Source: Gonapodya prolifera JEL478
Lineage: Eukaryota > Monoblepharomycota > Monoblepharidomycetes > Monoblepharidales > Gonapodyaceae
Length of the DNA: 45,848 bases
Reading direction: 5' to 3'
Assembly (NCBI GenBank): GCA_001574975.1
Contig: KQ965896.1
Location: 1 to 45,848 of the forward strand
In this document: positions 32,841 through 43,173 of the stretch, piece by piece
Layout of the letters: each line of letters starts with the position of its first letter
How positions within the stretch are numbered: the first letter of the stretch is position 1
Made by a program: the position numbers and the translations under genes
The notes under the pieces: generated by a model
The model's database searches: none
What the model was told of the DNA's origin: nothing
Seen by the model: the letters and a program-made list of their open reading frames with translations, nothing else

Positions 32841-33487
32841 TGCTGCGATTGGAAGCACGGAGACGAGATTCTTTGATGTTTTTATGCCGGCTGGGAGAGA
32901 AAAAAAGGCGGATACACACCAGATACATATGTGCTGCAGTAAAATGGATGGTGACAATTTTAAGGTGGCGCCGGAAGAGATGTATATCGGGATAAAGGAG
33001 ATATCCAAGCAGGGCCTGTGTCCAAAAAAGGAGCGTGATGATTTCCGAAACGGGATCAAATACTTCTTTGTAATACGCTCGGATTATGCAATGCTCACAA
33101 GTGGGAGGTTTGCTTTCCTTCACGTACACTGGAAATCTTCACGCTGGATGGGGATGAAGCCTCTATTGAATGACCAAGAAACAGGGAAACGATGGCGTCG
33201 TTGAGGGTAGAGTTGTATTTTCTGAAGGGAAGAGTTGTGATGAAGTTATTGACTGTGGAAGTTGTTCTGAAGCGCATACATAAATGATTCCTGCATCTTC
33301 CTGTGTCCCCTTCTTTTACTTTCTCCCTTCTCAACGCGGAACATTCTTCATCAAATGATTGAATTGCGCAGAAGAATCGTCAACATGTGCCACTCAGTAA
33401 ATACTCACTCTAGAAAGGACTGAAATACCCTTGAGAAGTGAGCTTGACGAATCCTTTGTTGATCTGTGGTTTTGACCAAGGGTGATC
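32841..33487. other. Intergenic upstream of the lectin-LRR mosaic gene
   Basis: No gene recognised; presumably the promoter of the minus-strand mosaic gene. Composition becomes AT-richer towards 33.4 kb, where the repeat block begins. Confidence 0.4.
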
Positions 33488-34383
33488 ATGCGACCACTAT
33501 TGCTGCTCACTGCACTGCCCTTCCTTGCTCTCTTTGCGTCATTGTCTGTGGTGACATCCTCCTGCCCCCAATCAAGCGTTGCTGAGATTGTCAACATTGC
33601 CGCTCTTGTTCTCAAGTGTGCTGTTGTGCTTTTGTCCTGCATCCACAGCTGCTTTCCCCAAGACTTGTCTTGCAGCTCTGGTGGATATTGGTCTCATCTA
33701 TCTTGAGGTCTTGCCTGGCCAGAAATGTGAAGCTTGCTTCAACATTACATTGACTTATCAACATGACATGAAGGCTCAGTGTCCAGCTCTCCTTGCAAGT
33801 TCTTCCATTAGACCAGTGTGTGTGTCACAGTGACATCCACTAACGTGGAATATATAGAGTAGTATGAGTGTTGGGTATTAGCTGCTGGGCCACTACTGTG
33901 GCCGCGGGTTTAGATGTGCGCACCTGCAGGACGTGCCCTATGTTTGGCATCACATTCCTGCAGGTGAGTTCCATGCACATTACAACTTGTTATGTGTATT
34001 TGATCACACATACACGTTCCTGCAGTTTACAGGCTTGTGCAGCTCACCTAGGTTGTATAGCAGCGTGGACCTGCTCCTGACCCTCTTTTAGAAACTCTGG
34101 GACGCTGCAGGAGACAGCATTCCCATGTGGACATGGTCCCCATCCTGGACTTCTGTTGATAGATGGATCATGCCCCCATGCAGACCAATGTATGAACTGA
34201 ATGGTGCATTGTGCTATGCTGCTTGTGAGGAGGGATTTATTGGGGAGGGTCCTGGTGAGTCTTGGGAACTTGTGGCTTAAGTCGTCTCCTTTTTTGATTG
34301 TGTGTCAAGGCTACAAACAGTATGCTGGGGAACGTGCCTACAAGGCTTTTCTTCAGTTGGTACTCTCTGCAGCAAACCAGTAG
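33488..34383 (+). pseudogene. Possible secreted Cys-rich protein gene fragment
   Basis: The ATG at 33488 starts a strong signal-peptide-like stretch (MRPLLLLTALPFLALFASL) followed by Cys-containing frames (GQKCEACFNITL about 33720, YELNGALCYAACEEGFIG about 34190). Several GTGAGT donors (33964, 34386) suggest short exons, but I cannot build a continuous model. The hAT at 34507 lies just downstream, and coding-like sequence resumes after it (about 37526-37590), so the transposon may have split this gene. Low confidence; it could also be part of another mobile element. Confidence 0.3.
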
Positions 34384-34498
34384 AGGTGAGTCCCAAAGGA
34401 TGGTAAGTTTTCTGTAGTGCCTTCATGGTGAATAATATTGATGCTCACATTGCTTGCTGACATTACTATCAATAGCTGCTGCATCCTCCAAGAAGGAG

Positions 34499-34506
34499 GT
34501 CATGAC
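34499..34506. repeat. hAT target-site duplication, left (GTCATGAC)
   Basis: The eight-base GTCATGAC is repeated exactly at 37518-37525, immediately outside the opposite transposon end. Eight bp is the hAT-superfamily length. The sequence happens to be palindromic. Confidence 0.85.
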
Positions 34507-34721
34507 TAGTGTTCTGACTTGTCAAGCCGAGCCGGGTACAAAGGTGGCTTGGCTCAGCTCTGACTGACAGAAGCCCGGTCTGGCTTGGACTCGGACTTGG
34601 ACTCGTTCAGCTTGGCTCGGACTCACACTCGGACTCAATGGCCTGGCTTGGACTCAGACTCAGCTTGGTTTTATTGTATTATTAATTCAAATAATAAATT
34701 TAAACTTCACAATTTTCTATT

Positions 34722-37194
34722 CTACCATGATCTTAAACACATTACTTTCCTAATTGTCTCCACACTCATTGCCCCCCTCCTCTTCGCCACCAACTCCCCC
34801 CCTCCTGAAAGCTCCCGTTCCACTGCCACACTTGATCCCAGGATGGTGAGGTAGTCCCATGCTACCCAAGCAAGGCTTGGGTAGTGAGGCGCGTTTATCT
34901 ATAGTGATGTGTTGGTGCGATAGAACAAAGTCAAGAACCAAAACAGCATCACTCACCTTCCACCACTCCAAGGGATCCACCGTGAAAGGCTGCACTCCCT
35001 CTGAAAGGTATTGGGACAGCTTGTCACTGTCACCAACCCTCATCCACGTGGTCCCACTGTCCATCATATGCTGGAGGTACTTGTCCTCCAGTTCCATTGT
35101 TTCATCCTGCTGCCCCCTCCCTTCCTCTTCCAATGCCCCTCCCTCTCCCAAATACTCACGGAATACATCCATAACCTGGTTCGTTGCCTGCTCCACCCAC
35201 TCCTCCTCCCACTTGTGCCTCTTGAAGTACAACATCTTGATACAGGGGTCCAGCACTAATATAAAACAACAACCAATGTTAGTACTAACAGTTTCTGACA
35301 TCGACTACAGCAATCAATGCCTAAATTCAAAAAAACATGCAATTATGCACTTACCCATTCCGACCATGTAGCATGCACTGTCCTGAGCTGCGTAGTAATC
35401 CCGCAGCTTCCTGAATGCTGGGTCTCTTGCTTCCTGCGTCGAGTTATTGGTGAACAATTCCAGCTTGTCCATTAGGAAGTTGAAGATGGGGATGACAGAC
35501 CCCAATGTTGGTTGCTTGGCGGTGGAAACATGGTTGGTCGCAGTTGAGAAAGGCTATAACAGAATAAAAACAAGTGGTAAAAGGTAGTAATCAACCAAAA
35601 AGAGACTCTGGACTGATCACGCAACTCACCTTGAGTAGGTCCACCACATCGCTCAGCAGTTCCCACTCGTCCTCCAAGATCCTGAATTGNNNNNNNNNNN
35701 NNNNNNNNNNNNNNNNNNNNNNNNNNNNNNNNNNNNNNNNNNNNNNNNNNNNNNNNNNNNNNGAAAAGGAGGCTGTGGTCAGGCTCAAATGCTCATTAAA
35801 CAACCACCCCAAAACCGAACTCACCTCTTTCAATTTTAATGCCCTTTCTACCATTGCATAGGTTGAATTCCATCATATCCACATGTCCCAAGTTAATTCC
35901 AGGCAAGGAATCCCCTCAACATCACAGTATCCTGCAAGTTGTTGGCGGCACTGCAGTGCGGCTTGGATTGCATTCACAAGACCTCGCAACTGCAAAATGT
36001 ATTTAGTAGAGCGTACTTGCAATAAAACACAGTCAAATCACTTACCTTCGCAATTGCACCAACCCCTGCCATATCCACTCCATCCAAGTCCCCATTTGCT
36101 GATTCCCATGTAGACCCACCACCAAATGTTTTGATTGCTGCTTGTGCTGCATTATTGATGGCATGGGCAACGCATATGATATGGTTCTCCATTGCGAACT
36201 TGAGGTCCTTCTCAGTGCAAGCCTTTAGCAAGGCCTGTACCATTGTCTTGTTGTTGGCGGTGCCATCAGTGGTAATGCCAAGGAACTAAAGCCACATTAG
36301 ATTGCATCGTGATGTCAAAAATATACTTAAATCACTCACCTTTGACAAGACCCCCATCCTGTCCATTGCATCCATCAATGCCTCTGCGAGCCACTCTCCA
36401 GTGTGTGATCCTTCTAGACTCAGAAAGTCAAGAAAGACTCCTTGAAGAATCCATTGTGCATCAATCCAGTGCACAGTGATGCTGACGAAGGGGTGTCCAT
36501 TCAGCAAAGTCCATCCATCCAGGGTGAGCGACACCCAGGACTTGTTCTCCTATACGTAGTATTAGCAATCGACAACAAAAACTAAACTCAAAACGCCACT
36601 CACCTCCAACTCAGTCCTTAATTGGGACGATTTGTCCTCCAATCGTTGGTCCACATCCTCCCTGATTGTGTCCGCAGAGGGGGGGATGGCGCGCAAGTTG
36701 ATGCTGGAGAGGAGGTTGCAGAAATGGGGGTTCTTGACGACTCGGAAGGATTGGTAATCACACACAATCCATCTGAGCAGCCCCTCCCAAAATTGGGCTT
36801 GGTGTAAACCACCCTAAAAATGCACCAACAATTAATGTAATGGATAAAGCAATGCAATAAAACTCACCCTTCCCCATCCTTGAGCTGCATCCGCCCCAAT
36901 AATGGGGGCAAATGCATCTGAGATACGGAGCTGCGTAGGCTCCATCCCAGCTCGGCCAATTTGGTGCTGCCTGTTGAGATGCTTCCACATTGTGGAAGTG
37001 TTACCATTGATGGCGCTCAGTTGTGACCTGTGGATTGGTCCAGAATAGAGCAGAATGAGAATGCCCAGATGCCTCACTCACTTGCATATCTTGCACTCTG
37101 CCATCTTCTTCTTCCCATGGCCTGGAACTGAATCAAAGTGTTTCCATATTGCGCCTGTTGATCCCGTGCGTCCACTTCCTTTGGTGGAGTCCAT
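34722..37194 (-). pseudogene. hAT transposase with BED zinc finger, one internal stop
   Basis: Starts MDSTKGSG at 37194. Exons 1-2 (37194-37082, about 37028-36867) form a BED finger (IWKHFDS, CKICK, STMWKHLNRQH). Later exons carry WIVCDYQSFRVV, SLTLDGWT, FLGITTDGTANNKT and ICVAHAINNA (catalytic-core landmarks). The last exon has the hATC dimerisation motif YPSLAWVAWDYLTI and VAVERELSGGG, ending VMCLRSW-stop at 34722. Break: at the conserved tRWNSTY motif the codon before Trp is TGA (35873-35875), most simply a CGA-to-TGA change. Part of the coding region falls in the N gap (35690-35762), so other lesions could be hidden. Unlikely to be active itself, though its ends could still be mobilised. 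Confidence 0.88.
35690..35762. other. Assembly gap (N run)
   Basis: Seventy-three N within the transposase coding region. The true length is unknown. Confidence 0.99.
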
Positions 37195-37517
37195 TGGTGT
37201 ATCCTCAAGGTCAACATTGACATTGGGGTCTCAATGGAGTTGTATCCATTGATCCTGGTGTGCGGGGTAAGGGGGATGGGCTGTCATCAAATGTCAACAG
37301 GCTAGACATGCTGAATCAAATCGAATAAAATTTTTGTGGTTTTGTGACCTGAGTCCAAGGCTGGCTTGGCTCGGACTTGGACTCGCCTGGCCCGGCTCAA
37401 CTCAGCCCAACCACAGCAACCCTTTGGACTCAGCTTGTTTTCGCATGGCTTGGCTTGTCATTTTTGGGGCCAAGCTGGGTCAAGTCCAAGTCTCAGGCAA
37501 GCCGAGTTGGAACACTA

Positions 37518-37525
37518 GTCATGAC
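37518..37525. repeat. hAT target-site duplication, right (GTCATGAC)
   Basis: Exact copy of 34499-34506, adjoining the right ter­minus of the transposon. Confidence 0.85.
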
Positions 37526-37849
37526 AATGCCACTGTACTAACCACTGCAATGAGGGGTGGGTTGATCATGCCTGCACTTGCCAATACCATGGTGAGACTG
37601 TTGTGAAGCAAAGCAGAGGGAGAGGGATTGGGGAGGCTGTGTGGTCATACTAGTGAGCTTGGGTGACAAATATGTAACATTGTAGTTTTATAGGATTCCA
37701 AATACAGTCTTAAGACTCAATTGCTTTCCATTGAGAGTTCAAAAGAACAAAACATGAAAATTGTATCCATAGAAACAGATCTGAGAGGCCATTGTCAAAT
37801 GATTCTATCCTCTGTCTATAATACTTTACAAGAGTATACTACTGGATCA

Positions 37850-38940
37850 CAATTGGTAGTACAACAAATTGGGGATAGTTTGTTGGCATGGACAATCTTC
37901 ACAATACAATTGCAAGCCAGGCACCCATTACAGGACCCACTCCAAGAACACCTTACACATCACCAAATATGAAAGTATTATGTGTGCAACTTTCAAGGCA
38001 AATTCATTTTGGAAAATTTGAGCTAGTTGGTTTGGCATTTACAAACTTTGCAACACAGTTTGAAAAGCAGGCACCCAGTACATGACCCATTTTGTACTCA
38101 TCTTCAAACCACTCTGAGAACTTGCTACACATCACATCACCAGAAATGAGGTATTGTGTGGGGAACTTCTTAGGCAAATTCATTTCAGAAATTTGGAGAT
38201 ATTTAATGTGGTGTGTACAAATGTTACAACATAATTTGCAAAGTGGGCACCCATTGAATGACCAACTTTGAGCATCTCATACACATTACTGAGTAATGCT
38301 TGGTCATTCTGGAGAGCTTTGTAGAAATCCATGTTTCTGAACTTGAGTGTTGCAGCACAACCTGTCAATCAAAAGTAGTTTGAAAGCACAAGTTCAGATA
38401 TGCAAAACTCTTTGAAAAACCTTCAGACTACACTTTGGCTTAATGTGGCAGAGTTTCCCAGGAATCCATGTATGTGAACTTGAACTTTTCAGGCATGAAC
38501 TTTTGCTGAAGTGTTGGTCATTTTGCACTTTGGGGGGTGCAATCAGCTTAGTGGTGGATCTGTGTGAAGAGCCTGGTTCCATATTTTGGTCAGCCATGGA
38601 AGGTCAAGCATTCATTCTGGATGTATGACCACATATCAAAAATATCTCCCACAGTATAGTAAAGTCATTTGGTGCTACAGTGGTGCCCTTAAAGTCCCCA
38701 TTGTTGGAGAAACTGGTCTCATTCTTGCAGGTCCCGGGACCTACACATTTGGGTTACAGTTCAACACCAAGGAGAAGTGCTGCAATACCAGCAACATAAA
38801 TCTTTCTGCTTCATGTGTAGGCATAGAAATATTTTATGCACTTTGGGAGCTGCAACCAGCTTGAGGGTGAGTCTCTGTGAAGAACCTGGTTCCACCTTTT
38901 TGACCAGACATGGAAGGTCAACACATTGAGATCCCTTGAA
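37850..38940. repeat. Degenerate dispersed repeats in AT-rich block
   Basis: A motif like AAG.(A/G)GGCACCCA(T/G)TA.A.GACC recurs near 37912, 38062 and 38237. A separate unit of about 100 bp (GCACTTTGGG, then GTGTGAAGA.CCTGGTTCCA, then CATGGAAGGTCAA) occurs at about 38521-38620 and 38834-38930. No convincing gene was found between them. Confidence 0.6.
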
Positions 38941-39269
38941 ACTAGGCTTTTTCATTATTTGAGTGCAAGACCAAAAGAGCTGGGTTTCACTGTAAAAAAG
39001 TTATATGCAGTCAGGTGTGGAAAGGGTTGCACGTGCAAGGTATGTTCTAGAAGCATGCTCAAAACAATTCTAATTGATGAGCACAGTGAAACCACAGGGA
39101 ATCTTGCCCAACCTGGCAGAAAAGACACAAATGCCCCACCAAAAAATACAGGTCAAGTCCTGAGAGCCAGGTGTGGGGGATCACAGAACACTCCACTGTT
39201 GCAAAAAGAGAAAGCCCATGGTTTGTTGAAGCACCAACAGAGAATCCCCCTCAAAAAGTAGAATACTCA

Positions 39270-39735
39270 GTATCAAGTGTGGGTATAGCACATCAGAGTC
39301 CTCATCTGCAACATCTTGCAGCATGTGAACATTCTGATAAGGCAGTGTCAAAGTGGAAACAGGGTTTGAATGCACCTGGAACATTGGCAACACCTGAAAA
39401 GCCAGTCATTACAGTGAGGTACTATACATATAGCATATCTGAGACTTCCTCTGTGACAGATATCTCCTGGCTTTGTTGAAGCTTTGCATTTTTTGATGAG
39501 CAATCAAGCACACCCAAAAACCACTCCAAAATGAACAATGTTGAGCAGTATTGTGCATATATAGCACATCAGAGACCTTATCTGTGACATGTTGTAACAT
39601 GGATAAGGCACCATCAAAGTGGAAAGAGACTTGGAGTGCAACAGGAACATTAGCATCACACCCCAAAACCAGCTGTTACAGAAAATATTACACAAATAGC
39701 ACATTAGAGGTCTCATCTGTGACATCTTGGCTGTC
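39270..39735. repeat. Degenerate tandem repeat, period about 135-140 bp
   Basis: The core AT(A/C)(T/A)AGCA(C/T)AT(C/T)(A/T)GAG recurs at about 39286, 39427, 39559 and 39695. Between cores, blocks such as GATAAGGCA, TCAAAGTGGAAA and GGAACATT are conserved in the better copies. The units have drifted by substitutions and small indels. Several short frames overlap them, none with a recognised domain. Confidence 0.6.
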
Positions 39736-39920
39736 TATCAGTTGTCCTTTTGCTCCTGCATGTTTGTACCAATATGAGAAATGATTCACCAATCTGCCCC
39801 AATCCTAAATCCAAGCTCTCATTATACTCACTTGAGGGAAACAATCAGCCCATAAAAGAAGAGTTTCTCGCGAAAAGAAGAAGAAATGAACAATTGCGCT
39901 TTTCTTTGTTAACAAAACAT

Positions 39921-39993
39921 TGAGCGAGGAGGGATTCGAACCCTCGGTCTTCTACTTAGGAGGCAGACGCCTTATCCACTTGGCCACACGCCC
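39921..39993 (-). tRNA. tRNA-Arg (anticodon CCT)
   Basis: The 73-nt minus-strand sequence folds as a tRNA. The D-arm is GCC/GGC with loop AAGTGGATAA. Anticodon stem TCTGC/GTAGA closes loop CTCCTAA, giving anticodon CCT. T-arm GAGGG/CCCTC has loop TTCGAAT (the B box), and the discriminator is A. Acceptor pairing (GGGCGTG with CTCGCTC) has one G-U and one T-T mismatch. No intron. The anticodon reads AGG (Arg). Confidence 0.9.
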
Positions 39994-41118
39994 TTTGTCC
40001 TAAAACAATCAGGTTCTACATAAAAATATATAGTTAAGCAAACAAAGTTCTGTCCTGACAAATGATTTTAAAAATGAAACGGAGAAGGTTCAAGAGTTTC
40101 AATTAGTTACCTGCTTTTTCGGGGGCTGGTTACGTTGGGGCTCGACCATTTGTACTTCATGGATCAGTTTTGCTATCAGAGGCAAGGTACTGAGACGATT
40201 ACATAATTACACAAAACTTTGAGTTGTGTTGGAGTTGTGATCGGGAGGAGGTCGTCATGACCTTCCAAGACGTGTGCAAATGAGGTTGCCCGCGCCCTGC
40301 ATAGTGTCATGGCGTTCTGTATTTCTGTCTGGAGAACAAAGATACAATTGAAAAGAAGAGTTCAAAATGGCAAGCGCCAAGCTGTACCCTCAGAAGTCGT
40401 TGTGATTGTTTCGTGGGCCGTAGTCGTCTTTTTACAAGACATGATGACTCCAAAGAAGTAAACCCCAAAATCAGCAAAGCTCGTGTTCCGGTGACAATTT
40501 AAGGGCAAAATTACCAGGCAATACAAATTTGGTATCACTCCTTCGTCAAGCTACCCGACCAACAAGTGCACACCCCCACGCCGTCCATTCCTTGTACCTC
40601 TTGACTGCGAGTCACTGGCAAAGCGTTTAGGAAATCGATTTTGTAAAATTGGCACTGTCTGTCGTTATAATAACCTCTGAGATGGTCGGCGGATGACGGG
40701 GAAGTTGGGAGTTTGGCACGGCGGGGGCTGGTGGCCGGGAGTGGTGGTGGTGGTGCCCTGTCGTTCCACATTGACCAACCCGGCAAATCCCCACCACGCC
40801 CGCGGCCTGCCCTCCATGTCAGACTGTCGCAGTCATGCGCACGCTCCGGTCAAGGGCGCGACGCTTCCGCGGTGCTCGACTGCTCGTCCGGGCGTGAGAA
40901 TACGTGCAGAGGAGCCCAAGAGCGGAGAGATGCTGTGCGAGTTGTGGCGGAAGTCAACCCCTCCCATGTAGTGTGCACGCGTCGACGGCAGTAGGAAAAA
41001 CGGAGGTGGGGTGAGTGCTGTGGCGATGGCGAGATCCGGGTGGGGATGGACGCACGAGGAGCGATGGAGGAGACTTGATTCGTAGATGAGAAACGAGAGG
41101 CGGAGAGCGCGCCGGTTG
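39994..41118. other. Intergenic, no gene recognised
   Basis: Upstream of the tRNA the sequence is AT-rich; from about 40680 it becomes GC-rich and keeps frames open on both strands without known motifs. Nothing here is supported as a gene. Confidence 0.4.
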
Positions 41119-41276
41119 AGCAGCCAGCCTGGATAAGGCGTCTGTCTCCCAAGTAGAACAAGCCGTCCTGGCCCTCCGTGGGAGTGTCCGCAGAACAGCT
41201 TGTCTGGCTAAAAAAAGCAGTTGTTGCCAAGTGGATAAGGCGTGGAAGGCCGAGGGTTCGAATTCCTCCTCGCTCA
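41119..41276 (+). pseudogene. Scrambled tRNA-Arg relic
   Basis: The block GGATAAGGCGTCTGTCTCCC followed by AAGTAGAA (41131-41158) matches the D-arm 3' part and anticodon arm of tRNA-Arg(CCT) at 39921. About 65 bases later, GCCAAGTGGATAAGGCG followed directly by GGCCGAGGGTTCGAATTCC and TCCTCGCTCA (41226-41276) matches the D-arm, T-arm and 3' end but lacks an anticodon arm. Neither part alone folds as a full tRNA. Two adjoining pseudogenes or a rearranged copy are possible. Confidence 0.6.
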
Positions 41277-41329
41277 CGCATTTTGCCACTCCTCTCGATT
41301 CGTTGGTTGTTCTTTTTTGTCACTTAGCA

Positions 41330-41570
41330 ATCCCACTTTTGGCGGCCTTGTGTTCGGTCCGAGTGATTTTTTCGCTTCTCGGGGCACGCGCCTCCGGCGG
41401 ACAGCCTCTATGAGCGCTTAGGCCTCTGTGTCCTCCCTCCGCTCGGATTGCTCGCTGCGCTCGCCTCCAACCCCGATCCCCCATCCCCGCGCAACCCCCC
41501 TGGAACAGTGCAGCCCCTTCGGGGCTGCAAGCCCAAATCCGGGCCTCAGTTCCCTCAAGTGATTTCCATT
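41330..41570. other. GC-rich block with short perfect hairpin
   Basis: Contains GCAGCCCCTTCGGGGCTGC (41509-41527), a perfect stem around TTC, and the near-palindrome GCTCGCTGCGCTCGC (41450-41464). No coding domain was recognised. It resembles the GC-rich foldback pieces of small mobile repeats, but no terminal repeats or target duplication were seen. Confidence 0.35.
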
Positions 41571-42127
41571 GCATTGCACTAAATGACAAGTATTGAACTT
41601 GATAAGTGATAACATATACCTGTCCTCTTTTAGCTGTGCATGTAGCCCAATTTGGAAAACTAATTAGTGATCACCAATTGCATTCTGCACCAACCACTTC
41701 AGTTGTCAACTCAAGGGACAAGGGTACTGGGAGATACCCGCGGGGTAGTGGCGCGACCTCAGAGGAGCGATAAGTTGGCCACAAGTTTGTACTACAACTG
41801 TGGTGGTCTCTCGTGGTGCACTTCAGAGAGGAACGTCGTGGTGCGGCAGCCTTCCGACCGCCGACCGCCCAGCTCTTATGCAACAACCTCTCGCACATAG
41901 AGAATTAAACCCAGGATCTCCCATTACCATAGCAAATTTTTTGCTGCTGATGAAAATGGAGTTCGACCCTTTGAACGAGGACACTGGGAGGGAGCGGGTG
42001 CGAAGTTATTATCAGTTCCGACCTCCCGGCATGTTAAATTCAAGATGCACATTGTGATGTTTTAATTTCGTGAGAAAAGACCCAATGTTTCTGTTTCATT
42101 TTAGAGCTCAGAACTCGAAATATGACA

Positions 42128-42937
42128 CTACACTCCCCTCACTGCTGTCAGATAGAATCCCCCCAATTCGTCCAATTTCTCGCATGCGTAGCAATTAGCC
42201 CCATTTGTTGGCCCACACCACCCATCACAACCATCAACATCGTCCATAACCTTTCTCCCACAATAATATCGGCCTGTGACACCCTTCCTCGCCGTAGCGC
42301 CGTCGTTGTTGACCAAGAAACCCCAGGGAAGACACCGAGCTTTGATGGTGAGAGCCATACATGCTCGACAAGGGCACCCGGATTCAGGACCACACACCCC
42401 ATCGCAGCAGTCGCAAGAAACGTCAAGCCTCTCGCCGCAGTAGTACTGGCCAGTGCTTCCCAGGCGAGCAATCCGGCCCGCACTGTTGGTCGCGGTAGCA
42501 ATGGGGTCATTGGTTCGGTCAGGTCGCGCTTTTGCAAAGTGGTGCTGGAACGCAAAGCACAAGTCCTTCCAGTGCTCCTGGTCCACATGCTTCAGCCAGT
42601 CCTCCCTATTGCCCTTGAAATCGCATCCCGGTTTGGCGCATTCCCGGACCACTTCAGAGCAAACCACCCGATGTTCTCGAAGTTCGCCTCGCTGCATTTT
42701 CCCGCCGCATCCATCACACGCGGCGGACATCTTGGAAATCAGACGTCGTACGTAGCCGTTGGGATGTGTCCCGAAGGGGTCGGAGCGACAGGTGGGGCAG
42801 GATGAGACTTCCGCGACACAGTTTTGACAGAAAATGGCGGCGCAGGAGTCGCATTCGACGGCATCGGAGCAGATAAAGAGGCAGACAGGACAGTCCCAGT
42901 CGGGCGATGTCGATTCCGAAGCAGGAGAAGGGTCCAT
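42128..42937 (-). CDS. RING/TRAF-type zinc-finger protein with duplicated Cys-rich module
   Basis: Single-exon gene, 269 aa, start MDPSPASES at 42937. Residues about 16-50 form a RING-like finger (CPVC, CDSC, FCQNC, SCPTC), so a ubiquitin-ligase role is likely. Residues about 70-125 have TRAF-type Cys/His pairs (CDGC, HRVVC, CAKPGC, HVDQEH). The C-terminal half has two copies of a Cys-rich module: GSTGQYYCGE, then CDCCDGVCGPESGCPC; and GVTGRYYCGR, then GCDGWCGPTNGANC. I do not know an established name for this module; CDGxCGP with YYCG is its signature. Likely cytosolic: no signal peptide or membrane segment. Confidence 0.82.
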   Translation of the reverse strand: MDPSPASESTSPDWDCPVCLFICSDAVECDSCAAIFCQNCVAEVSSCPTCRSDPFGTHPNGYVRRLISKMSAACDGCGGKMQRGELREHRVVCSEVVRECAKPGCDFKGNREDWLKHVDQEHWKDLCFAFQHHFAKARPDRTNDPIATATNSAGRIARLGSTGQYYCGERLDVSCDCCDGVCGPESGCPCRACMALTIKARCLPWGFLVNNDGATARKGVTGRYYCGRKVMDDVDGCDGWCGPTNGANCYACEKLDELGGFYLTAVRGV

Positions 42938-43173
42938 CGTTGATTATGTTGTCGATGTTAACTCTTTTGCTGTGGACTTTCATTTCAACAAGCGGCGACA
43001 AATACCGCCGTATTCTATGAAGTAGCCGCTCTCATCCTCGTTGCTCCGGTGGATCAATAATTTACATAAAATTTAAGTCAAGTGATTTGCAATTATAATG
43101 ATTGACAAGGGGCGGAAACACAAAATTAAGTGTCCAAATCACAACATCGTGGTGGAAGGTTACCGTCTTGGTG
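42938..43173. other. Intergenic
   Basis: A 236-bp gap between two minus-strand genes. It probably holds the promoter of the RING gene and the 3' UTR of the receptor-like gene. No distinct site was recognised. Confidence 0.4.

Larger units (their letters stand above)
34507..37517. mobile_element. Complete hAT-superfamily DNA transposon (about 3.0 kb)
   Basis: Ends are inverted: TAGTGTTC at 34507 and GAACACTA at 37510-37517, flanked by identical 8-bp GTCATGAC duplications. Inside each end are clustered GCTTGGCTCGGACTTGGACTC-type repeats on both strands (34530-34670 and 37345-37500), a subterminal arrangement typical of hAT transposase binding. The middle encodes a minus-strand BED/hAT transposase. 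The exact target duplication implies a fairly recent insertion. A 73-base N gap lies inside. Confidence 0.9.

Noticed and set aside
34510-37500. CRISPR-like arrays from the repeated GCTTGGCTCGGACT units
   Set aside because: The units are irregularly spaced, on both strands and confined to transposon ends; they are hAT subterminal repeats.
40850-41323. 157-residue minus-strand ORF containing GGIRTLGLPR
   Set aside because: That phrase is the usual spurious translation of a tRNA-like sequence. The ORF overlaps the tRNA relic and GC-rich flanks and has no domain.
41509-41527. Rho-independent terminator-like hairpin
   Set aside because: The genome is eukaryotic, there is no following T run and no adjacent gene end. 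Kept only as a foldback.
41690-41940. Possible Pol III B box (GGGTTTAATTC, minus strand)
   Set aside because: Poor match, no paired T-stem and no convincing A box at the right distance.
42122-42805. 227-residue plus-strand ORF
   Set aside because: Antisense to the RING/TRAF gene, which has clear Cys ligands. No domain in the plus frame.
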